Shown: positions 7,445-16,261 of the stretch, in pieces
Layout of the letters: the number at the start of each line of letters is the position of its first letter
How positions within the stretch are numbered: position 1 is the first letter of the stretch
Assembly (NCBI GenBank): GCA_002423495.1
Contig: DIWN01000044.1
Location: forward strand, 19,284 to 83,283
Reading direction: 5' to 3'
DNA: 64,000 nt
Source of the DNA: Anaerolineaceae bacterium UBA6105
GTDB lineage: Bacteria; Chloroflexota; Anaerolineae; Anaerolineales; Anaerolineaceae
Translations under genes and position numbers: made by a program
Notes under the pieces: generated by a model
The model's input: only the letters and a program-made list of their open reading frames with translations
What the model was told of the DNA's origin: nothing
Databases searched by the model: none

Positions 7445-8142
7445 AATCTCCTCCGTTGGGGGCGATCCAGGATCAGGATAAACTCTGCTTTTCTGCCCTG
7501 AACCTGTGCCGCGACATCCTGGACAGTCCCAAGGTAAGTGGCTTCGGATGGCAGGGTTAGATCGAGAGCAAGAAAAATCTGCTGCTGCCGACCGAAAGTT
7601 TTATTGACTTCATCAAGCAGCTTCACCAGGCGATAAGGGGTGTCCATCAGGATAATCGGAAAGTTTGAATTTGTGTGTTTTTGCAGCACTGCCGAACGCT
7701 GTTCAGTCTTTGGAGGCAGAAAGCCGAGAAAGGTGAAGTTTTCCATGTCGAAGGGGCAGAGGGAAAGCGCGGTCATCAAAGATGAGGCACCGGGGATGGG
7801 GACCACTTTGATGCGCATTTCAGACATCAGCTTCAGGAGCTGTTTGCCCGGATCAGAGAAAACCGGCGTACCACAATCTGAGATCAGCGCCATGTTCTTG
7901 CCATTCATCAGATCGATCAGGACTTCCTGGATCATCTCGCTCTCATTGTGTTCATTGAGTTCAATCAACGGTTTACCCGTGATCTCCAACTGCTTCAAGA
8001 GTCGCGAACCGTCTTTGCGTTCCTCGCAAATGACAGCATCAACAGTTCTGAGGGTCTCAATCGCCCTCAGCGTGATATCCTGAGCGTTTCCGATTGGAGT
8101 GGCCACGATAAATAACTTGCCAAATTGTTTTGGATCTGTCAT
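7441..8142 (-). CDS. second RsmI-like SAM-dependent methyltransferase
   Basis: 233 aa member of the RsmI/tetrapyrrole-methylase fold, clearly diverged from the copy at 953. It has VATPIGNAQD, ALISDCGTPVFSDPG and PGASSLMTALSL. It differs at the usual E-D-T/S-R block (CEERKDGS) and has MDTPYRL where RsmI has YES..R. First gene of the operon leading into tgt, the two ArmA-like genes and rsmF. The ATG at 8142 has AGAAGGACT upstream; a longer frame starting at 8256 adds a non-conserved stretch and is less likely. It may be a second C1402-type enzyme or have another RNA target. Confidence 0.8.
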   Translation of the reverse strand: MTDPKQFGKLFIVATPIGNAQDITLRAIETLRTVDAVICEERKDGSRLLKQLEITGKPLIELNEHNESEMIQEVLIDLMNGKNMALISDCGTPVFSDPGKQLLKLMSEMRIKVVPIPGASSLMTALSLCPFDMENFTFLGFLPPKTEQRSAVLQKHTNSNFPIILMDTPYRLVKLLDEVNKTFGRQQQIFLALDLTLPSEATYLGTVQDVAAQVQGRKAEFILILDRPQRRRF

Positions 8143-8173
8143 AGTCCTTCTCTTATCTTTCTTAGGATTATAA

Positions 8174-8202
8174 AGCATAGGAAATACCCGGTGATAAGTC
8201 AA
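8174..8202 (-). promoter_or_regulatory. candidate promoter of the rRNA/tRNA modification operon
   Basis: On the minus strand TTGACT (8202-8197) is followed after 17 bases by TATGCT (8179-8174), about 32 bases before the ATG at 8142. A TATAAT at 8172-8167 could serve as an alternative -10. The murJ gene reads away on the other strand. Confidence 0.5.
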
Positions 8203-8347
8203 AATAAAGTACGGATAATTGTCGATTCTCTGAGTGCGTCTGATTTGCTCGTTCAAACTGCCAAAATCAGGAGTTGGACGGATGCCTATTCAAGGAAATT
8301 GACTGGCAAGACTTGTGGCATAATTGGGGGGATTAAATTGGAGCGAT

Positions 8348-9889
8348 ATGAAAAAACTAAGCAAATTATCAAAAGTATCTTTATTACTCGCGGTCTTGTT
8401 TGGGATTGATAAAATTCTGGGCGTAGCACGCCAAATGATCATCTCAAGGCAATTTGGACTTTCAGCTGAGCTGGATGTGTTCAATGCCGCGAACAACCTG
8501 CCTGATATGCTGTTTATGTTGATCTCTGGCGGAGCATTGGCAATCGCTTTCATTCCGGTCTTGACCGAGGTGCTTACCAAAGAGGGACGAAGCAAAGCCT
8601 GGGATCTCTTTTCGAACATCTTGAACATCGCTTTCTTATTGACTGCATTGGCTGCTATTGTTATCGCGATTTTTGCCAGCCCGTTGGTGACCAATCAACT
8701 TGGGATCGCGCCTGGCTTCACCGATGCTCAGACGATCGATACGATCCGACTCTTGCGGTTGAACTTGATCTCGACGCTGATCTTCTCGTTGAGTGGTCTG
8801 GCAATGGCGGGTTTGCAAGCTAATCAGCACTTCTTGCTACCGGCTTTGGCTCCGATTTTGTATGACCTTGGTCAGATATTTGGGGCTCTGGTGCTGGCAC
8901 CGACGGAACCTCTGAAACTTGGACCCATCAGCCTGCCAGCTATGGGATTTGGTGTGGATGGGCTGGTTTATGGCGTGATCCTTGGCGCTCTGTTTCACCT
9001 GCTGATCCAGGTTCCGGGGCTCATAAAGTACCAGTTCCGCTGGCGTCCGCGGGTGGATTTCAAGGATGCCAACACGCGCAAAGTTTTACGCTTGATGGGT
9101 CCCCGCTTGCTGAGCATGCTTTTCATTCAGTTGATCTTCCTGGCACAGGACAATCTTGGGTCGCGTCTTCCAGAGGGCTCTGTTTCAGCATTGACTTACG
9201 GTTGGTGGATCATGCAGGTACCGCAAACTTTGATCGGCACTTCCATCGCGACAGCGATCCTTCCGACGCTTTCGGAGATGTTTGGCAGCCAGCAGTTTGA
9301 CGCATTGAAAGAAAAAATTGAAAGGGCGGCGAAAGTGATGTTAACACTGACCGTGCCGATTGCGGTGATCGCAGGCATGGTTTTGCTGCCCTTGCTCCGG
9401 CTCTTTCTCGGACTGGAAGAAACCGCAACAATGCGTGTCGTGAACGTCAGCCAGGTTTTTCTGCTGGGGATCGTTGGACACTCTCTGGTGGAGTTATTTG
9501 TGCGTTCTTTTTACTCGCTTCAGAAACCTTGGGTACCATTGCTGGGCTCTGCTTTTAGCCTTGTTGTGTTCCTCTTGCTTGGAATTGTGCTTTCACCTGT
9601 GCTTGAAGCGGTCGGAATCGTTTCAGCCAACACTGTTGCTTACACACTCCAGGCGATCCTGCTGTTGTTCATGTTGAACAAGGTTTTACCTGGAAAGCTC
9701 AAGCTGGGAGGCTCAACAATCAAGAGCATATTGGCAGCAGCAACTGGAGGGGCAGCCGCTTACGCTGTGGTCAACTGGGCGCCAGGATTCGCGGGCACAT
9801 TGATCGGAGCTGTTGCGGCATTTGGGCTTGGCATCCTTCTGGCAGCCCTGATTTTACGAAAAGATCTGCACCAAATTGCAGAGCTTTGA
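8348..9889 (+). CDS. murJ: lipid II flippase MurJ (MviN family)
   Basis: 513 aa polytopic membrane protein of the MOP superfamily with about 14 hydrophobic segments. It moves the peptidoglycan precursor lipid II across the cytoplasmic membrane. The N-terminus has the MurJ signature GVARQMIISRQFG, then NNLPDMLFMLISGGAL and FIPVLTE. The ATG at 8348 has TTGGAG four bases upstream; an in-frame TTG at 8324 is less likely. CATAAT at 8319-8324, preceded by TGG, could be an extended -10. Confidence 0.93.
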   Translation: MKKLSKLSKVSLLLAVLFGIDKILGVARQMIISRQFGLSAELDVFNAANNLPDMLFMLISGGALAIAFIPVLTEVLTKEGRSKAWDLFSNILNIAFLLTALAAIVIAIFASPLVTNQLGIAPGFTDAQTIDTIRLLRLNLISTLIFSLSGLAMAGLQANQHFLLPALAPILYDLGQIFGALVLAPTEPLKLGPISLPAMGFGVDGLVYGVILGALFHLLIQVPGLIKYQFRWRPRVDFKDANTRKVLRLMGPRLLSMLFIQLIFLAQDNLGSRLPEGSVSALTYGWWIMQVPQTLIGTSIATAILPTLSEMFGSQQFDALKEKIERAAKVMLTLTVPIAVIAGMVLLPLLRLFLGLEETATMRVVNVSQVFLLGIVGHSLVELFVRSFYSLQKPWVPLLGSAFSLVVFLLLGIVLSPVLEAVGIVSANTVAYTLQAILLLFMLNKVLPGKLKLGGSTIKSILAAATGGAAAYAVVNWAPGFAGTLIGAVAAFGLGILLAALILRKDLHQIAEL

Positions 9890-9896
9890 GAAAAGG

Positions 9897-9902
9897 TATA
9901 AT
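9897..9902 (+). promoter_or_regulatory. -10 box for leaderless transcription
   Basis: TATAAT lies just after the murJ stop and eight bases before the ATG at 9911. The intervening bases hold no ribosome-binding site. Transcription would start within a few bases of the start codon. Confidence 0.45.
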
Positions 9903-9910
9903 CTGTGTCT

Positions 9911-11059
9911 ATGGACGACAATAAATTTGATGAAGAAATGCTCTCTGAGCAGGATACGGTTGAAGAGCAGCCGATAACTGCGCAAGCAGAAGACGAAAGC
10001 GCCAGATCGGAAACCGACCTGGAAAGCCTGCAACCTGATTCCAACCCGGATAAGCTGCGCAAGAAGCAAAAGAGCAAATGGGTCTGGCTGGGGGTCCTGG
10101 TTTTTGTGCTATTGATCGCGGCAGGAGTCTTTTTTGGTTACCGTAACGGCGTACAGCGGCGAATAGCTAACGAGAAGGCGATTCTGATGGAGCAAATTGC
10201 GCTTCAGTTGGAATTGACATATAAGGATATGGATGCCGGGCGCTACGAAAACGCCAAAGTTCGGCTGGATTACATCATCGATAAGTACCCTGAATTCCCT
10301 GGAATTGCGGATTTGATGGCTCAGGTCATTGGAAAAATGAACGAACCCACTGCAACTGCAACGCAAATGGTGATTGCAACTCCTGAGCCAGGGGTTACAG
10401 CAACGCCGGATTTCCGCGGGGAAGAAGAAAAGTTCGCTCAGCTAATGCAGCACATCGCGAACGAGCAATGGGATCTGGCAGTACAGACTGTGCAGTCGCT
10501 AAAAGAAAGCAACTACGATTATCGGACCATCGAAGTTGATGGACTGTATTTTATTGCCCTTCGCAACCGCGGTATCCAGAGGATTTGGGCTGGCGAACTG
10601 GAGCAGGGGATGTATGATCTGTCCATTGCCGCGGAACTTGGCGCGATGGACTCACAGGCCGCCGGAGCTGAAAGCTGGGCAATAACCTACTTGACAGGTG
10701 CGAGTTACTGGGATGTCAACTGGCCGGGAGCTGTCGATATATTTGGGCAGCTGTATGCACAGATGCCCTATTTCTCTGACTCAACCGGAATGACAGTTGC
10801 AGAACGCTATCGGGTTGCTCTTTACAGGCTGGGAGATATGTTTGCTGCTCAAGGGGACTACTGCACCGCAAGCTCCTACTACCGACAATCGCTGGCAGTT
10901 GGGGTTAACCTTGACATCCAGGTAACGGCAACCGCTTACGCTGAAGCGTGTTCTAGTCCGACTGCTACACCTGGACCACCAGTGCAAGAGCTAACACCAA
11001 CGCCTCCTGAGCCGACGGAAAGTCCTGCACCCACAGAAGAACCAACTGCTACACCATAA
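9911..11059 (+). CDS. membrane-anchored TPR-like protein with Thr/Pro-rich tail
   Basis: 382 aa. The acidic N-terminal segment (about 1-50) is cytoplasmic. One transmembrane helix follows at about 60-80 (VWLGVLVFVLLIAAGVFF). The extracytoplasmic part has helical repeats resembling tetratricopeptides, interrupted by a Thr-rich linker (about 142-165). The C-terminus is a Thr/Pro/Glu-rich tail. No enzymatic motif is visible. ATG at 9911 is preferred over the in-frame GTG at 9905. It follows murJ closely but probably has its own -10 box. The function is unknown; protein-protein interaction at the cell surface is plausible. Confidence 0.8.
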   Translation: MDDNKFDEEMLSEQDTVEEQPITAQAEDESARSETDLESLQPDSNPDKLRKKQKSKWVWLGVLVFVLLIAAGVFFGYRNGVQRRIANEKAILMEQIALQLELTYKDMDAGRYENAKVRLDYIIDKYPEFPGIADLMAQVIGKMNEPTATATQMVIATPEPGVTATPDFRGEEEKFAQLMQHIANEQWDLAVQTVQSLKESNYDYRTIEVDGLYFIALRNRGIQRIWAGELEQGMYDLSIAAELGAMDSQAAGAESWAITYLTGASYWDVNWPGAVDIFGQLYAQMPYFSDSTGMTVAERYRVALYRLGDMFAAQGDYCTASSYYRQSLAVGVNLDIQVTATAYAEACSSPTATPGPPVQELTPTPPEPTESPAPTEEPTATP

Positions 11060-11065
11060 AAAAAC

Positions 11066-11090
11066 AAACTCCTGAAAAGGAGTTTATTTT
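11066..11090. terminator. bidirectional terminator between the TPR-like gene and rimO
   Basis: The inverted repeat AAACTCC (11066-11072) / GGAGTTT (11079-11085) has a six-base loop. It is flanked by an A-run on the left and a T-run on the right. The rimO stop codon lies inside the right arm. Confidence 0.8.
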
Positions 11091-12427
11091 TGCAATTGCT
11101 CACCGATAATGTCATATTCGGTGGTGTTCGTAACGCGGATAGGTACCAGGTCACCTTCTTCAGCAATGCCCACAGCTATCGCAAGTCCATCGATTTCAGG
11201 CGCGTCCCGGTAAGTGCGCCCAACCAGCAGACTCTCTTCTGTGTTGATGCCTTCTACCAGCATGTCCAGAGTTTTGCCTCGCAGTTTTTTCAGTTTGGCG
11301 AGGGAAATATCTGCCTGGAGTGTCATTAGCTCGTCTATGCGTACTTCTTTGACCTCCATGGGAATGGGGTCAGCGAGATGCCAGGAAGGTGTGTCCATTT
11401 CGGGCGAGTAGGTGAAGACGCCCAGGTGATCAAATTCAGTATCCTGGACGAAGTCCCGCAAGATTTCAAAACTTTTTTCGCTCTCATTTGGAAAACCGAC
11501 AATCATGGTGGTGCGGACAACCAGGTTTGGGATCAGACGGCGCATTTTGGCGATTGTTTCGGTAACCCACTCAACGTTGGAAGGACGCGACATGGCTTTG
11601 AGAACTGCAGGATCGGCATGCTGAAGGGGCATGTCGAGATAGGGCAGCAGCTGGTTGCTGGCGGCCATCAATTCGATCAGTCGCTCGGTGACCATGCCGG
11701 GGTAAGTGTAGAGCAACCGCACCCATGGAACATCCGGAATCTGGGGCAGTAATTCGGTCAGAAGATCAGCGAGAGCGTCACTTTCACCTCTGTCCGCGCC
11801 ATAGGCTGTCACATCCTGGGCAATGAGGTTGATCTCTTTGACACCAGCTTCTTGTAAAAAGAGGGCATCACGGATGATGGATTCTCTTGGGCGGCTTACA
11901 AGCGGTCCTTTGATGAGAGGTATGGCGCAAAATGCGCAGGTGCGGTGGCAGCCATCCGCTATTTTTAGATAACTGCTGCCACCCTGGATGATGGTATTGG
12001 AGAAATTTTCGTCCAGTATCAGTTTTGGATAGGCTGGCAAAGTGTTATGTCTTAGCTTGTCAGATTCTGAAAGGTTATCCAGCAGTGTCAAAACATCCTG
12101 CAAGTTCCTGGTGCCAACCAGGCCATCCAGTCCAGGAAATTGTTCATATAAATCCGCATTTAAGCGCTGGGACAGGCAGCCACTGGCGATAACGTACTGA
12201 CCTTTCCGGCGATTTTTCAGAGCGTCTGAAATTACTTCCTGCGATTCAACACGCGCGTCATGAATGAAGCCGCAGGTGTTGATAATGACGAATTTTGCTT
12301 CGGCCATAGAAGAAGCATGTTCGTAGCCGGCTGAGGTGAGGATCTGGCTGATGACATTTGCATCAACCAGGTTTTTCGCACAGCCAAGATTAACAATAAA
12401 AACGCTGTCAGACTGGATTGGAGTCAA
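11084..12427 (-). CDS. rimO: ribosomal protein S12 methylthiotransferase RimO
   Basis: 447 aa radical-SAM enzyme that methylthiolates an aspartate of ribosomal protein S12 near the decoding centre. The N-terminal UPF0004 domain has FIVNLGCAKN and cysteines in NTCGF and SGCLS, which bind the auxiliary 4Fe-4S cluster. The radical-SAM motif C-x3-C-x2-C lies in ADGCHRTCAFCAIP. A TRAM domain ends the protein. LGCAKN and the SAM-domain context favour RimO over MiaB. The start is TTG at 12427 with GGAG nine bases upstream; no nearby in-frame ATG exists. It lies 15 bases downstream of the RodZ-like gene. Confidence 0.92.
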   Translation of the reverse strand: MTPIQSDSVFIVNLGCAKNLVDANVISQILTSAGYEHASSMAEAKFVIINTCGFIHDARVESQEVISDALKNRRKGQYVIASGCLSQRLNADLYEQFPGLDGLVGTRNLQDVLTLLDNLSESDKLRHNTLPAYPKLILDENFSNTIIQGGSSYLKIADGCHRTCAFCAIPLIKGPLVSRPRESIIRDALFLQEAGVKEINLIAQDVTAYGADRGESDALADLLTELLPQIPDVPWVRLLYTYPGMVTERLIELMAASNQLLPYLDMPLQHADPAVLKAMSRPSNVEWVTETIAKMRRLIPNLVVRTTMIVGFPNESEKSFEILRDFVQDTEFDHLGVFTYSPEMDTPSWHLADPIPMEVKEVRIDELMTLQADISLAKLKKLRGKTLDMLVEGINTEESLLVGRTYRDAPEIDGLAIAVGIAEEGDLVPIRVTNTTEYDIIGEQLQK

Positions 12428-12442
12428 GGGAATATTCTCCGA

Positions 12443-13717
12443 TCATGGTATTGGAGTAGGTTGGAGGTCTAAAGGAGTTACCGGGAGTTCCTGGATGCCA
12501 TCGATTGTGAAAATGATGCGGGCAGCAATTCCCAGTCGGTCGCTGAGGGGCTCCAGCCTGGTTTGATTGTGCACAATTTCGAGCGCAATGATATTCCCAG
12601 TTTCAAGTTCCAGTGATTCGTTTGCGGTGAAAGAACGCACTTCACCATCCGCCATCCTACCCTCAAAGCTTACCTGGCCGTCGCTGGTAATTCTGAGCCA
12701 AACGTTCTGCCGCGCCAATAATACAACTTCTATTGGCTCGTCAGAAACGATCCCTGTGAAGAACGGCGTCACAGTAGGAAGAGTCATTGTATCTTGTTCA
12801 GATGTTGGCTCCAGGGCGGTTGGGGTGGCTTCGCTCGGGTCAGAAAGAAGCATTTCTGCAACTGCCGGAAGCGTTCCAGTTATTTGTGGGGCTTGCGTGG
12901 CTACCGACATACGCGCGATACCCCAAATCAGGAAACCGAGGATCCCAAGAATCAGCAAGGTACCGAAGAAGAGATCCAGGGTGAAGAAACGTTTCAGAGA
13001 TACGAGGAAAGGGTGCAAGACTTTGCCGGGTTTTCGCCGATGGCGTTTGGTGGTGTTGATTTCAACCCGACGCTGCTGAAGCGCGTCAGCATAGCGGATC
13101 ATGATCGACTCAACATCCAGGTTCAAGAACCTGGCATAGGTTTGCAGCAAACCTTTGTATTGCATTGGGCTGGTCATGGCGTTGAGATTGCCGCGTTCAA
13201 GCGTCTGGATTTGAGCTTTGGGGATGCGGATCTGCTCCTGGATCACATCCCAGCCAATGTTCAGATAACGACGCCTGGCGGAGAGTTCACGACCTATCTT
13301 CTCAAGAATTTTGGTAGATTCCAATTCTGCGGAAATGGTTTCTGCAGCTTTCTCTATGGACTCAGCGCGGACTTCGGCCTTTTTTCTGGCTTCAGGCTCT
13401 GGCTCAGGCTCAGGCAGGGAAGGGCTAATTTCTTTCGGTTTCGCCTGGACGGCTGGCGGTTCTGGAGCAGGCTCTGGCAGGATTGCGGGTGTGGCAGCGA
13501 TTGCCTGCTCAGGTTCTTTCTTGTCGGCCCCCAGGTACTGGGCATAAAGCCGCAGGAAGCCTTTGGTCTGGGTTGAAGAACTGAGTTCGGAATACGCGTC
13601 GTCTTCAAGGTCCTGCAGGATGGAAAGTCGGATGCGCGTATCGCTGGCAACTTGTTCCAGCGGGATCTTGCGTACTTCCCGTATCTTTTTTAATTCCGAA
13701 CCTTTGTAATCTTGCAT
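12443..13717 (-). CDS. RodZ-like protein with two tandem HTH domains
   Basis: 424 aa. The first HTH (about 5-68) begins SELKKIREVRKIPLEQVA. A Pro/Glu-rich linker follows, then a second HTH of the same type (about 140-215, ELSARRRYLNIGWDVI). A basic stretch, one transmembrane helix (about 238-258) and a C-terminal DUF4115-like beta domain (about 320-412) complete it. RodZ links MreB to the membrane in rod-shaped cells; normal RodZ has one HTH. The ATG at 13717 has no strong ribosome-binding site. It probably forms an operon with rimO. Confidence 0.82.
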   Translation of the reverse strand: MQDYKGSELKKIREVRKIPLEQVASDTRIRLSILQDLEDDAYSELSSSTQTKGFLRLYAQYLGADKKEPEQAIAATPAILPEPAPEPPAVQAKPKEISPSLPEPEPEPEARKKAEVRAESIEKAAETISAELESTKILEKIGRELSARRRYLNIGWDVIQEQIRIPKAQIQTLERGNLNAMTSPMQYKGLLQTYARFLNLDVESIMIRYADALQQRRVEINTTKRHRRKPGKVLHPFLVSLKRFFTLDLFFGTLLILGILGFLIWGIARMSVATQAPQITGTLPAVAEMLLSDPSEATPTALEPTSEQDTMTLPTVTPFFTGIVSDEPIEVVLLARQNVWLRITSDGQVSFEGRMADGEVRSFTANESLELETGNIIALEIVHNQTRLEPLSDRLGIAARIIFTIDGIQELPVTPLDLQPTPIP

Positions 13718-13730
13718 GTGGTGATTGTAA

Positions 13731-13764
13731 CAAAAAACCGACCTGCCAGAAGAAGCAGGTCGGT
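13731..13764 (-). terminator. terminator downstream of rplI
   Basis: Ten-base-pair inverted repeat ACCGACCTGC (13737-13746) / GCAGGTCGGT (13755-13764), followed on the minus strand by a T-run (A-run 13732-13737). Confidence 0.85.
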
Positions 13765-13788
13765 ACCCTTGTTTATCAATAATTCTGC

Positions 13789-14382
13789 CTAAGCTTCTGC
13801 AGCTTCTTCAATTTCTTCAATTTCTTCGGTTTCTTCAGTTTCTTCTACTACAGGGATTTCCTCTTCTGCTGGAATTTCCTCAGTGACTGCTTCAACTGTT
13901 TCGATTAAAGGCTCAGCTACGACCACTTTGCGCACTTCACCTTCACGGTGGACGATCACTTTGATCTCAGGAACGAGGTCAAGCGTAAGATTTACGGGGA
14001 TATCATACTCGCCAAGTTTACGGATAGGTTCCATAACCAATTGGTGGCGGAGGATCTCGATATCTTTCATCTCCTGGAGTTTTTCAATGATCATTTGGGC
14101 AGAGACTGAACCGTAGAGTTTGCCCGTTTCACCCGCTTTGACGGGGAAACGAATCTCCAAACCCTGGAGGATGTCCGCAACACCCTTAAGCTCGTTGTTG
14201 AGCACTGCGCGGCGTTCGGAAGCCTTTTTTCCGATGGTTTCAGCCATCTTGATGGAACTGGGAGTAGCGGGGATCGCAAAGCCCTGAGGGATCAGGTAGT
14301 TGCGTCCGTAACCATTGGCGACCTTTTTAACATCGCCGGCACGACCTAATTTGTAGACGTCTTTGAGAAGTAATACTTTCAT
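13789..14382 (-). CDS. rplI: 50S ribosomal protein L9 with acidic C-terminal extension
   Basis: Residues 1-148 are ordinary bL9: MKVLLLKDVYKLGRAGD, then VANGYGRNYLIPQG near residue 25. It binds domain V of 23S rRNA through the N-domain. About 50 extra residues follow, almost entirely Glu, Ile, Val, Thr and Pro, ending in repeated EE/EI units. The ATG at 14382 has AAAGGG eight bases upstream. It is a single-gene unit, away from rpsF-rpsR at 51.6-52.2 kb, with which it is often linked in other bacteria. Confidence 0.93.
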   Translation of the reverse strand: MKVLLLKDVYKLGRAGDVKKVANGYGRNYLIPQGFAIPATPSSIKMAETIGKKASERRAVLNNELKGVADILQGLEIRFPVKAGETGKLYGSVSAQMIIEKLQEMKDIEILRHQLVMEPIRKLGEYDIPVNLTLDLVPEIKVIVHREGEVRKVVVAEPLIETVEAVTEEIPAEEEIPVVEETEETEEIEEIEEAAEA

Positions 14383-14552
14383 GTTCAAGCCCTTTCTGAC
14401 TTAGTTTAGTTAGTTTCGGATGAAGGGTACAACACCCGAGCCGAAGAATATTACCACGTTTTATAGTTTTGTGAAGAGCAAATTCGTCTTTTTCTTACGA
14501 GAAAATTTCGCTTTGCAGAGTACGCATTCGCCAATTTTGCATGCCAATAGAT

Positions 14553-14558
14553 TATACT
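14553..14558 (+). promoter_or_regulatory. possible -10 box upstream of the mutase gene
   Basis: TATACT lies 38 bases before the ATG of the methylmalonyl-CoA mutase gene. No clear -35 is seen. The 210-base gap between rplI and this gene holds nothing else I can identify. Confidence 0.3.
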
Positions 14559-14596
14559 TAGCCTGTTAGTCACATTCCTAAACGATGAGGAGAGAC

Positions 14597-16252
14597 ATGA
14601 CGGAACAAACTAATTATGAGAACTGGCAGGAAAAGGTCTACAAACCCGCCATCAACAAATTCCCTGAAAGGAAAGCAGAATTTTCCACTGATTCAGGAAT
14701 TACCCTCAAGCCTGTTATTCCAGCATCTGAAATCCCTGCTGATCGGGAAGCCAGCTTGGGTTATCCAGGAGAGTATCCTTTCACCCGAGGTGTTCAGCCT
14801 ACGATGTATCGCGGGCGGTTCTGGACCATGCGGCAGTACGCCGGTTATTCCAGCGCGGCAGAATCAAACAGGCGTTATCGCTTTCTGCTTGAACAGGGTC
14901 AAACCGGACTCTCAGTAGCGTTTGATCTGCCTACACAGATTGGCTATGACGCGGATGATCCGATCGCATTAGGCGAGGTGGGTAAGGTGGGTGTGTCCAT
15001 TTCTTCGATTGAAGATATGGAGACTTTATTCACGAAGATCCCGCTGGATAAAGTTTCGACAAGTATGACCATCAACGCTCCCGCAGCGGTACTCCTGGCC
15101 ATGTATATTGCGGTGGCGAAGAAACAAGGGGTGCCTTCGACGGCATTGCGCGGAACCATCCAGAATGACATCCTCAAGGAATACATCGCTCGCGGCACCT
15201 ACATTTTCCCTCCAAGTCCAAGCATGCGCCTGATTACGGACATCTTCCAATACTGTCAGAGAGAAGTACCTAATTGGAATACGATCAGCATCTCCGGGTA
15301 TCACATCCGCGAAGCCGGCTCCACGGCCGTTCAGGAAGTGGCTTTCACGCTGGCGAACGCAATTGCTTACATCGAAGCAGCCATCAAAACTGGCATGGAT
15401 GTGGACAAATTTGCTTCCCAGCTTTCTTTCTTCTTCAATTCCCACAATAATTTCCTGGAAGAGGTCGCAAAGTTCCGCGCCGCTCGCAGGCTTTACGCAA
15501 AGATCATGAAAGAACGCTTTGGTTCCAAGGTCGCCGGTTCTCAGAAGTTGCGGTTTCACACGCAAACTGCGGGATCAACCTTGACCGCGCAACAGCCGGA
15601 AAACAACGTTGTGAGGGTTACTTTGCAAGCGCTGGCAGCTGTTTTGGGCGGGACGCAGTCACTCCACACCAACAGCATGGATGAAGCCCTGTGGCTGCCT
15701 ACAGAAAAATCGGTGCAAGTGGCTTTACGCACCCAGCAGATCATCGGATATGAGTCCGGCGTAGCAGACATGATTGACCCCCTGGCAGGTTCCTATATGG
15801 TTGAGTACCTGACCGATGAGATTGAGAAAAAGGCAGTCGAATACCTGCAAAAAATCGACGAGATGGGCGGCGCCCTCAAGGCGATTGAAAACGGCTACAT
15901 CCAGGGTGAGATCCAGAACGCCGCGTTTGGGGCACAGCGGCGGCTTGAGAACCGCGAGGATATCGTGGTTGGTGTCAACAAATTCACGGTTGATGAAAAG
16001 ATCGAGCTCGAATCTCTGAAGCTCGATCCCAAGATCGAATCCGAACAGCGAGAACGCCTGGCTGCCTTACGGGCAGGCAGAGATAATGTTTTAGTGGAAG
16101 CACTGCTTGAAAGGCTTGAGAATGCAGCCCAAGGTGATGAGAACACGATGCCCATCATCATCGAGTGTGTGGAGAACAAACTGACATTAGGCGAGATTTG
16201 CGGCAGATTAAGAAAAGTCTGGGGCGAATATCGCGCGCCAACCTTCATCTAA
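14597..16252 (+). CDS. methylmalonyl-CoA mutase, large-subunit catalytic domain
   Basis: 551 aa acyl-CoA mutase catalytic (TIM-barrel) subunit that interconverts methylmalonyl-CoA and succinyl-CoA with adenosylcobalamin. Conserved substrate and active-site blocks are present: [34 protein letters not shown] and [11 protein letters not shown] (His244 equivalent). There is no C-terminal cobalamin-binding domain, so it needs a separate small B12-binding subunit, which is not in this window. The ATG at 14597 follows GAGGAGAGAC. The epimerase gene is nine bases downstream. Related acyl-CoA mutases (isobutyryl-CoA, ethylmalonyl-CoA) cannot be excluded, but the epimerase favours methylmalonyl-CoA. 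Confidence 0.9.
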   Translation: MTEQTNYENWQEKVYKPAINKFPERKAEFSTDSGITLKPVIPASEIPADREASLGYPGEYPFTRGVQPTMYRGRFWTMRQYAGYSSAAESNRRYRFLLEQGQTGLSVAFDLPTQIGYDADDPIALGEVGKVGVSISSIEDMETLFTKIPLDKVSTSMTINAPAAVLLAMYIAVAKKQGVPSTALRGTIQNDILKEYIARGTYIFPPSPSMRLITDIFQYCQREVPNWNTISISGYHIREAGSTAVQEVAFTLANAIAYIEAAIKTGMDVDKFASQLSFFFNSHNNFLEEVAKFRAARRLYAKIMKERFGSKVAGSQKLRFHTQTAGSTLTAQQPENNVVRVTLQALAAVLGGTQSLHTNSMDEALWLPTEKSVQVALRTQQIIGYESGVADMIDPLAGSYMVEYLTDEIEKKAVEYLQKIDEMGGALKAIENGYIQGEIQNAAFGAQRRLENREDIVVGVNKFTVDEKIELESLKLDPKIESEQRERLAALRAGRDNVLVEALLERLENAAQGDENTMPIIIECVENKLTLGEICGRLRKVWGEYRAPTFI

Positions 16253-16261
16253 GGAGAATTG

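Noticed and set aside
12794..13576. 260 aa plus-strand frame opposite the RodZ-like gene
   Set aside because: It is antisense to a clear gene, has no family features and no ribosome-binding site.
14383..14596. cobalamin riboswitch before the mutase gene
   Set aside because: The 210-base gap lacks a B12-box and is too short for a cobalamin riboswitch.
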